Source of the DNA: Candidatus Poseidoniaceae archaeon
GTDB lineage: Archaea; Thermoplasmatota; Poseidoniia; Poseidoniales; Poseidoniaceae
DNA length: 11,765 nucleotides
Assembly: GCA_022452125.1 (NCBI GenBank)
Contig: JAKURJ010000049.1
Coordinates: forward strand, 1-11,765
Direction: 5' to 3'
Shown here one piece after another: positions 6,433-11,765 of this stretch. Under the pieces are notes generated by a model. It saw only the letters and a program-made list of their open reading frames with translations. It had not been told where the DNA came from and searched no databases. How positions within the stretch are numbered: position 1 is the first letter of the stretch; each line of letters opens with the position of its first letter. A program made the position numbers and the translations under genes.

Positions 6433-6603
6433 ATGGTCACAATTGAGGAGGATCTCGAGATGTTGGCCAAGTCCCTTGAGATGGGAATTGATCCATTCCC
6501 TCCTCCCAAACCAAAAAGGCCGTGGGCGAGATATGCAATTGCCTCATTCCTTAGCATTTTGATGATCAGTTGGGTTTCTAAATTCTTAATGCGTTTTACA
6601 TAA
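6433..6603 (+). CDS. Small single-pass membrane protein, unknown function
   Basis: A 56-residue open frame from the ATG at 6433. It has an acidic amphipathic N-terminal half (TIEEDLEMLAKSLEMG), a Pro-rich basic hinge (PFPPPKPKRPWAR) and one C-terminal membrane helix (about 35-56; YAIASFLSILMISWVSKFL). The basic hinge before the helix predicts an N-in topology, as in a tail-anchored protein. The frame is open further upstream to 6310, but that part is antisense to the Nudix-MBL gene and looks non-coding. I do not recognise the family; it is not a convincing Sec61-beta, SecE or TatA. Its divergent position and the 32-nt gap before the sugar transporter gene allow it to be either independent or the first gene of that operon. 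Confidence 0.55.
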   Translation: MVTIEEDLEMLAKSLEMGIDPFPPPKPKRPWARYAIASFLSILMISWVSKFLMRFT

Positions 6604-6635
6604 GCATTGATATGTCAATTTGAACTCAGGGGATT

Positions 6636-9134
6636 GTGCGACTACGCAGTTTCTTGCTGGTTTTGCTCCTAATCCTTCCAGGATGCTTAGGAGAATCAAC
6701 CGAAGAAGTCGCATCCGTTGTTGACTCAGATATCAGCATCGAAGTGTGGTACACCTTTGCTGCAGAGACAATTGAGGAGGAAGTATTCCTAGAGACCGTT
6801 GAATCATTCATTGAGGAAACCGGAGTGAATGTAAAGGCAACTAGAGTGTCATATGGAGATGCTGACCAGTTATTCATGACGGCAGCACAAGGTGGCGAGG
6901 CCCCAGATTTGCTCAGAATATCTTCTGATTCTCTAGGTAAGTTTGGTGAAATCAGAGTTGATGGCGCACCGCTGTTCGAAGATCTGCGGCCGCACCTTAC
7001 CCCTGCTCAGCGAGACAAATTTGACCCGGTTTCATTGGAATCAATGAGGTATGGCGACTCACTTTACGCGGTTCCTGCAAGTTTTGACTGCTTGTCCCTA
7101 ATCTACAATAAAGCACTATTCGATGGAATGGAAGAACCCAATGAAGATTGGACACTAGATGATTTGATGAGTGCAGGACAGCAGGTCGGCCTTGAGTTCC
7201 CGGTCAAGAATGCATACTGGTGGTTCCCATTCTTGGGTGGATATGGCGGAGAATTGTTTGATGAAAACGGGACTCCAACTTTGGATGAATCAGGTGCGGC
7301 AGAATCTCTAGAGTGGATGATGGACTTAGAGCTAGTTCACGAGATTGTTCCAGAAGGAACTCAGAAAATTAGCATGGAAAATTCATTCGAAGCATGGGAC
7401 ACTGGAATGGTAATCGATGGTCCATGGAATTGGGCCAGATATGGAAAGGGAATCGATAATCTCGGTCAAACTCTACTACCTAAGGTCAGTGAAAATGGCG
7501 ATTATCTCTCGCCACTTGTAACCTACAAGGGTTGGGCTGTGTCCAAACAGAGTCCACAAAAAGTAGCTGCTACTAATCTTGCTCTCTACCTATCTAGCGA
7601 TGAAGTTCAGAAGGAGTTTGCATTACAAACATACACAATTCCTACCGCACAAAATCTGAAACAAGATGCTGACATTCTTGCCGACCCTGTAATTACAGGA
7701 TTTATCGCACAAGCTGAACTTGGAACCCCTGCCCCTACAACTAGAGGCATGTCGATGGTTTACGAAGCACTAGCACCCGCCTTCGAGCAAGTCTACACTG
7801 AGACCTCTTCAGCGAGCGAGGCTCTAGCAATGGCAGATGATGAATTAGAGAGGATGTTGTCAGATGCGGATTGGGCTGATGAAGCGACGTTAATTGAAGG
7901 ATACCGCACTGTTGATATTGGATTTGAAATCGGAGAAGGCAACCATTCAATCTATGTTGATGGAGACTTACATTCTACATTGATTAAAGGAGAAACTACA
8001 ATCGATTCTTACACAGGATGCCTTTCTTCTTATTCCATCGAGACCAGTTTCAACTGTTCTTTGACCGGAATGATTCCAAACCAAGAGCACAATATCGTAG
8101 TCAATGATTCAAATGGGACAATTTACGAAGTCAATGCAGTTTCTAGCGTCGAAGATATTCTGCCTGAACCGGGTGGCACTAGCGGAGTTCTGTTTGCGAT
8201 TGGTTCGATTATTCTCTCTCTGATTGCCCTGCTTTCATACGGGGCATGGAAGGACAAAAAGAAAACATCTTCCAAAGGGGCCCACTTCTACATAGCTCCA
8301 GCTTTGATGGCTCTAGCAGTGCTCACTTTCTATCCAGTATTCTACGGATTCTACCTTTCAGTAACCGATGCAAGCCAAACTAGGCTGGGTGATGAATCCT
8401 TCATTGGGTTCTCTAATTTCATTGAAGTTTTCACCGCTGAAGGTTTCCTCAAAGTTACAATCTTCACATTAGTTTGGACACTCTCAAACGTGATTGCTCA
8501 CATTGCAATCGGTCTATTCTTAGCAATCTTACTCAATGACAAGAGATTGAGAGGAAGAGTCGGATATAGAACAATTATGCTCTTGCCGTGGGCGATTCCT
8601 TCATACATCTCAGTTCTAATCTGGAGAGGAATATTCCAGCCAGATGGTTTGTTGAACGATTTATTAGGAACCGATCTGAATTTGTTAGCGGACCCTACAG
8701 GCGCACAAATAGTCGTTATTTTGGTCAATATTTGGCTTGGTGTGCCGTTTATGATGATGTCTTTGTCAGGTGCATTACAATCGATTCCAAGAGAGATGTA
8801 TGAGGCTGCAGAAGTTGATGGAGTAAGTCATTGGGACCAATTTAGACATCTGACCATGCCTAATCTCAAGAGTGCACTGATTCCTCTTTCTCTTCTTGGT
8901 TTCATATGGACATTCAATATGTTCAACGTAATTTATCTCATGACAGATGGTGGTCCGAACCTCACATACGGTCCGGGTTCAACTGATATTCTAATCACAT
9001 ATGTCTATGATGTTGCATTCATCGACGGACAGTATGGATTAGCAGCAGCTTGGTCGGTAGTAATCTTCGCAATGCTGGTATTATTCTCTTGGCGCTACAT
9101 GAAGCAAACCAATGCTACGGAGGCGGTATCATGA
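6636..9134 (+). CDS. Fused maltodextrin-type ABC transporter: substrate-binding lipoprotein + MalF-like permease
   Basis: An 832-residue fusion of two subunits that are usually separate. Residues 1-17 are a lipoprotein signal with lipobox LPGC (lipid Cys17). Residues about 33-425 are a family 1 sugar-binding protein (IEVWYTFAAETIEEEVF; GDSLYAVPASFDCLSLIYNK; FEAWDTGMVIDGPWNW; YKGWAVSK). Residues about 428-508 are a beta-rich linker domain with Cys462 and Cys474. A membrane helix (about 515-538) and a basic cytosolic turn KDKKKTSSK lead into a compact MalF-type permease (about 548-825) with six helices and the EAA loop IPREMYEAAEVDGVSHWDQF (717-736), which contacts the ATPase. The added helix resolves topology: binding protein outside, permease N-terminus inside. 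The start is the GTG at 6636: an in-frame stop lies at 6621 and the GTG gives a perfect signal peptide. AGGGGA (6628-6633) sits only 2 nt before it, closer than usual. Neighbours indicate alpha-glucan oligosaccharides; the exact sugar is inferred. Confidence 0.93.
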   Translation: MRLRSFLLVLLLILPGCLGESTEEVASVVDSDISIEVWYTFAAETIEEEVFLETVESFIEETGVNVKATRVSYGDADQLFMTAAQGGEAPDLLRISSDSLGKFGEIRVDGAPLFEDLRPHLTPAQRDKFDPVSLESMRYGDSLYAVPASFDCLSLIYNKALFDGMEEPNEDWTLDDLMSAGQQVGLEFPVKNAYWWFPFLGGYGGELFDENGTPTLDESGAAESLEWMMDLELVHEIVPEGTQKISMENSFEAWDTGMVIDGPWNWARYGKGIDNLGQTLLPKVSENGDYLSPLVTYKGWAVSKQSPQKVAATNLALYLSSDEVQKEFALQTYTIPTAQNLKQDADILADPVITGFIAQAELGTPAPTTRGMSMVYEALAPAFEQVYTETSSASEALAMADDELERMLSDADWADEATLIEGYRTVDIGFEIGEGNHSIYVDGDLHSTLIKGETTIDSYTGCLSSYSIETSFNCSLTGMIPNQEHNIVVNDSNGTIYEVNAVSSVEDILPEPGGTSGVLFAIGSIILSLIALLSYGAWKDKKKTSSKGAHFYIAPALMALAVLTFYPVFYGFYLSVTDASQTRLGDESFIGFSNFIEVFTAEGFLKVTIFTLVWTLSNVIAHIAIGLFLAILLNDKRLRGRVGYRTIMLLPWAIPSYISVLIWRGIFQPDGLLNDLLGTDLNLLADPTGAQIVVILVNIWLGVPFMMMSLSGALQSIPREMYEAAEVDGVSHWDQFRHLTMPNLKSALIPLSLLGFIWTFNMFNVIYLMTDGGPNLTYGPGSTDILITYVYDVAFIDGQYGLAAAWSVVIFAMLVLFSWRYMKQTNATEAVS
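9119..9123 (+). promoter_or_regulatory. Shine-Dalgarno sequence deciding the malG-like start
   Basis: GGAGG, within GGAGGCGGT, lies 7 nt before the ATG at 9131. It is inside the end of the fused gene and marks 9131 as the start, rather than the upstream in-frame codon at 9050 or the ATG at 9149. It suggests that internal operon genes here use Shine-Dalgarno initiation. Confidence 0.75.
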
Positions 9135-10369
9135 GCGGTGAGCGCACAATGCGTGATTGGTACGCTCCATTGGAGATATACACCCTTTCCTCATGGTTGA
9201 GAGTTGCAGTTGTAGTCAACATTTGTTTACTATTGTTTGACTATCTAAAGAGTGATGGATATGAGTACTCATTAGCCGGAATCGCTCTCATGATTACTCT
9301 TGTCTACAGTCTGCCCGATGGAAGTATTTCCTGGCGCAGGGATGTCTCACTTGCATTATCTGGTGCTGTAATGCTTGTAGGAATCTTGTCTGTTCTGAAG
9401 GAACCGGCAGGATTCGTGATTTGGATGGAATCTTGGTTGATTGTTCCTGGAGCGATTTCGCTGTATTGGATATCATCTCCGCACGTCTCAAGGTGGAACC
9501 GAGAACAGATGGAATTGTCAAAAATTGAGAAGGGGTTGGCACGAAATGCTGAGCATTCAGCGTCATATCAAAGAATTGGAAAGCACGTAATTTTGGCTCA
9601 CTTTGCATTCATTGTATTGCTTCCAGTAATTTGGATTATAGATATTTCATTGTCTCCTGGAAACGCTCTTGGAGGAAGCCTTGGCGATTCTTTCACCACT
9701 GAACACTACTCCAAGATTTTAGGTGGCGACCAATTTTGGGTATGGATGACTAACTCTCTAATCGTATCAATTGGGACCACTATTGCAGGCTTAGCTTTGG
9801 CTGTACCTGCTGCATACGCATTTAGCCGATTCAAGTTTAGTGGAAGAGACCCAGCAATGTTCTCGTTCTTGCTGGTTCAAATGTTCCCTGGAATCATCAT
9901 TTTAGTTCCATATTTCATGGTGATGAAAACTCTAGGATTACTCAATTCCCATCTCGGTTTGATTCTAGCATACTCGGTTACTGCTCTACCTTTGTGTGTC
10001 TGGATGCTAAAAGGATTCTTCGATACGGTTCCCCGAGAATTGGAAGAAGCAGCCCTGTTGGATGGATGTAGCAGGTTCGAAATTTTCGCAAAAATCATCC
10101 TTCCACTATCGCTACCAGCGATTGCAGTAACCGCATTATTCTCATTCCTTGCAGCATGGAATGAATTCTTACTTGCGCTGACATTCAATACTTCTAACGA
10201 CATGTACACATTGCCGGTTGGTCTAGCATCTATGATCTCATCAACAGGACAATCTTGGGGAGACTTCGCAGCCGCAAGTTTGCTGGTTAGTCTGCCAGTT
10301 GTGATTCTGTTTATCCTATTCCAAAAGTTCCTCATCGAGGGATTGTCTGCAGGAGGAGTCAAGGGGTGA
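9131..10369 (+). CDS. MalG-type sugar ABC transporter permease with extra N-terminal membrane helices
   Basis: A 412-residue inner permease subunit; typical MalG relatives are about 270-300 residues. The canonical part starts near residue 150 with TM1 (HVILAHFAFIVLLPVIWII) and continues with the periplasmic segment before WVWMTNSLIVS, AAYAFSRFKFSGRD, FPGIIILVPYF and the EAA loop VPRELEEAALLDGCSRFEIF (300-319). It ends in FQKFLIEGLSAGGVKG, a typical MalG C-terminus. The first about 115 residues add roughly four hydrophobic helices (about 20-39, 46-61, 72-89, 94-114), followed by a charged cytosolic segment (115-152). An even number of helices keeps the permease orientation. The start overlaps the stop of the fused malEF-like gene as ATGA and has a strong GGAGG at 9119. 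It should pair with the MalF part of the upstream fusion to form the translocation pore. The function of the extension is unknown. Confidence 0.93.
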   Translation: MSGERTMRDWYAPLEIYTLSSWLRVAVVVNICLLLFDYLKSDGYEYSLAGIALMITLVYSLPDGSISWRRDVSLALSGAVMLVGILSVLKEPAGFVIWMESWLIVPGAISLYWISSPHVSRWNREQMELSKIEKGLARNAEHSASYQRIGKHVILAHFAFIVLLPVIWIIDISLSPGNALGGSLGDSFTTEHYSKILGGDQFWVWMTNSLIVSIGTTIAGLALAVPAAYAFSRFKFSGRDPAMFSFLLVQMFPGIIILVPYFMVMKTLGLLNSHLGLILAYSVTALPLCVWMLKGFFDTVPRELEEAALLDGCSRFEIFAKIILPLSLPAIAVTALFSFLAAWNEFLLALTFNTSNDMYTLPVGLASMISSTGQSWGDFAAASLLVSLPVVILFILFQKFLIEGLSAGGVKG

Positions 10370-10370
10370 T
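10363..10370 (+). promoter_or_regulatory. Shine-Dalgarno sequence of the malK-like gene
   Basis: GGGGTGAT lies 3 nt before the ATG at 10374 and contains the TGA stop of the malG-like gene. It is a near-complete match to the complement of the conserved 16S rRNA 3' end (ATCACCTCC). It fixes the malK-like start and couples it to the preceding gene. Confidence 0.7.
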
Positions 10371-10373
10371 TCC

Positions 10374-11144
10374 ATGGTATCAGTAAGATATGAGAAAGTA
10401 ACGAAGCGATATGACGATGGCACTGAAGCTGTCAAAGAACTAGACTTAGAGGTGGCTGATGGAGAATTCCTAGTTCTTCTCGGTCCATCTGGTTGCGGTA
10501 AATCTACCACATTGAGGATGCTTGCCGGATTGGAGGATATCTCCGAAGGTGAAATCAAAATCGATGAAGCAAGAATCAATGATTTGCCACCTGGTGCTCG
10601 TGGATTAGGAATGGTATTCCAATCATATGCGCTCTATCCTCACATGAATATCGAGAATAACCTATCCTTTGGTTTGAAGCGAATGAAAGGGGAAGAAAAG
10701 TTGTCTGCTGAAGAAATCAAATCAAGAGTTGATGAGATGGCTAGGATGCTTGGATTGAGTGATGAATTAGCAAAGAGGCCAAAGGAGTTGTCCGGAGGAC
10801 AAAGGCAGAGAGTTGCTCTTGGTCGTGCACTTATCAAGCGTCCGAAGGTCCTTCTAATGGACGAACCACTTTCGAACTTGGATGCAGAATTACGTCACCA
10901 AATGCGTGGAGAAATCCGCCGCCTGCATGAGGAATTAGGTTGCACGACAATCTATGTCACTCACGACCAAATCGAAGCTATGACATTGGCAGATAGAATT
11001 GCAATTCTTGACAAAGGCGAATTGCAACAACACTGCCCGCCAATGGAAGCTTACAACAACCCTGCAAATGATTTCGTTAAGGGCTTCTTAGTCAAACATC
11101 TAAATGATATCAAGGAGACCGCAGACACACTGTTCAAGAGTTGA
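10374..11144 (+). CDS. MalK-type sugar ABC transporter ATPase, short form without C-terminal regulatory domain
   Basis: A 256-residue ATPase that would energise the adjacent permeases. All catalytic motifs are present: Walker A GPSGCGKST (37-45), Q-loop VFQSYALYPHM (81-91), signature LSGGQRQR (139-146), Walker B LLMDEP (160-165), D-loop SNLD (167-170) and the switch His197 in VTHDQ. SYALYPHM and DEPLSNLDAELR are typical of the MalK/MsmK/UgpC (CUT1) group. MalK proteins usually run to about 350-380 residues with an OB-fold/TOBE regulatory domain. This one stops just after the segment YNNPANDFVKGFL that normally leads into it, ending in a short charged helix and a proper TGA. No frameshift remnant follows, because the amylase starts 5 nt later. 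Regulation by binding partners through that domain is therefore not expected. Confidence 0.93.
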   Translation: MVSVRYEKVTKRYDDGTEAVKELDLEVADGEFLVLLGPSGCGKSTTLRMLAGLEDISEGEIKIDEARINDLPPGARGLGMVFQSYALYPHMNIENNLSFGLKRMKGEEKLSAEEIKSRVDEMARMLGLSDELAKRPKELSGGQRQRVALGRALIKRPKVLLMDEPLSNLDAELRHQMRGEIRRLHEELGCTTIYVTHDQIEAMTLADRIAILDKGELQQHCPPMEAYNNPANDFVKGFLVKHLNDIKETADTLFKS

Positions 11145-11149
11145 TCAAC

Positions 11150-11765
11150 ATGCGCAGAGCAATCTTCCTAGTCACTATTCTCCTGGCAATGAGCATTCCT
11201 TATGTCCAGGCAGATAGCGAGGATGGTGTTCTTTTCACTTGGTCAGGAGATGCAAACACGGTCGAACTAGTCGGTGAATGGGATTGGGATTCACCTACTA
11301 CAATGACAGAAATGGATGGTTTGTGGTCTGCGAGTATTGAATTGAATGAAGGGTTGTATTGTTACAAATTCATTGTCGATAACGAGTATATCTTCGACCC
11401 AGCAAATACCTACCGTGGATACTGCGACGGGATTGAAAATTCAGTCGTCAGAGTCGGAAATGTGGCTCCAATTTCTCATCAAATAATTGATGATACCTTG
11501 GTTGTTTCAAGCGTTGAAAATCCTAACTCTGATTATGCATTTATCCAAAATGGAGCAACTTGGGTATTGGATTTGACCCAATTGCCAGATGGTAAGCATA
11601 GCATAACATTGTCAGCAGATGGCAAGGAATCACTCGCTGTATTCTGGACTGGTCCAAATGCTGACTTTGTGTGGGATGATGCTCTAATTTACATGGTAAT
11701 GACCGACCGTTTTGTAAATGGCAATACTAGCAATGATGGCTCGCCAAGCGGAGCTGAGCCTGAAG
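11150..11765 (+). CDS. Secreted GH13 alpha-amylase-family glycosidase, 5' part
   Basis: An open frame of 205 codons runs off the window end. Residues 1-21 are a Sec signal peptide (MRRAIFLVTILLAMSIPYVQA, split here as MRRAIFLV then a hydrophobic core), with likely cleavage after VQA and no lipobox, so it is probably exported. Residues about 27-102 resemble a CBM48/AMPK-type glycogen-binding or E-set domain: VELVGEWDWD, LWSASIELNEGLYCYKFIVD and FDPANTY. About 105-170 forms a second beta-rich region with LPDGKHSITL. The GH13 barrel begins at WDDALIYMVMTDRFVNGN (175-192) with the ND pair (195-196) of the usual calcium site. Catalytic residues lie beyond the window. The ATG at 11150 is 5 nt after the malK-like stop, so it is the distal gene of the same operon. 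It probably cuts starch- or glycogen-like polymers for the transporter. The family is secure; the exact specificity (alpha-amylase, neopullulanase, cyclomaltodextrinase) is not. Confidence 0.88.
   Translation, partial: MRRAIFLVTILLAMSIPYVQADSEDGVLFTWSGDANTVELVGEWDWDSPTTMTEMDGLWSASIELNEGLYCYKFIVDNEYIFDPANTYRGYCDGIENSVVRVGNVAPISHQIIDDTLVVSSVENPNSDYAFIQNGATWVLDLTQLPDGKHSITLSADGKESLAVFWTGPNADFVWDDALIYMVMTDRFVNGNTSNDGSPSGAEPE

Noticed and set aside
8140..8260. MalE-MalF fusion as a sequencing error or lost stop codon
   Set aside because: The junction encodes a sensible linker, a membrane helix and a basic cytosolic turn in frame, which would not be expected from a chance read-through; there is no remnant start or Shine-Dalgarno for a separate malF.
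9050..9130. Upstream start for the MalG-like protein
   Set aside because: It would overlap the MalF-like C-terminus by over 80 nt and ignores the GGAGG plus ATGA arrangement at 9119-9134.
9877..10362. Minus-strand open frame of 161 residues
   Set aside because: It lies wholly antisense to the conserved MalG core, including the EAA loop, and has no recognisable domain.
701..11765. tRNA, rRNA, insertion sequences, integrase sites or defence genes
   Set aside because: No cloverleaf, transposase, terminal repeats or defence-type proteins were seen by reading; gene packing is dense and all large frames are assigned to metabolic, transport or housekeeping families.

Overview
The window looks archaeal and most resembles a planktonic marine euryarchaeon of the Marine Group II (Poseidoniales) kind. 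The basis is: a long 690-residue RqcH/NEMF-type NFACT protein; A/T-rich TATA-like boxes about 22-34 nt upstream of start codons, as expected for leaderless archaeal transcripts; Shine-Dalgarno sequences only in front of operon-internal genes; lipobox proteins with acidic mature N-termini; and a Q/P-rich small membrane protein of a style I associate with that group. The lineage is inference from memory; no marker gene here proves it.

Left part (1-1217): a divergent metal-homeostasis pair. On the minus strand is the 5' portion of a ZnuA/TroA-type metal-binding lipoprotein with a very long His/Asp-rich loop, cut by the window edge. On the plus strand is a NikR-like ribbon-helix-helix metalloregulator whose canonical nickel ligands are replaced by a Cys/His cluster. 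Between them is an A/T-rich control region with tandem and palindromic elements.

Middle (1271-6603): a Q/P-rich four-helix membrane protein (plus strand) converges, with a 15-nt overlap, on a minus-strand block. That block, in transcription order, is a Nudix + metallo-beta-lactamase fusion, then rqcH (ATGA overlap), then a tandem two-domain gamma-glutamylcyclotransferase-like protein. A 56-residue membrane miniprotein lies divergently upstream of the Nudix-MBL gene.

Right part (6636-11765): a tightly packed alpha-glucan/maltodextrin uptake and breakdown operon. It holds a single polypeptide fusing the substrate-binding lipoprotein to the MalF-type permease, a MalG-type permease with about four additional N-terminal membrane helices, a short MalK-type ATPase lacking the C-terminal regulatory domain, and the 5' part of a secreted GH13 alpha-amylase with an N-terminal starch-binding-like domain. 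The amylase would cut alpha-glucans outside the cell and the transporter would import the oligosaccharides. The architecture of this transporter (fused MalE-MalF, extended MalG, minimal MalK) is the most unusual thing in the window. Every stretch longer than about 300 bases is covered by a gene.
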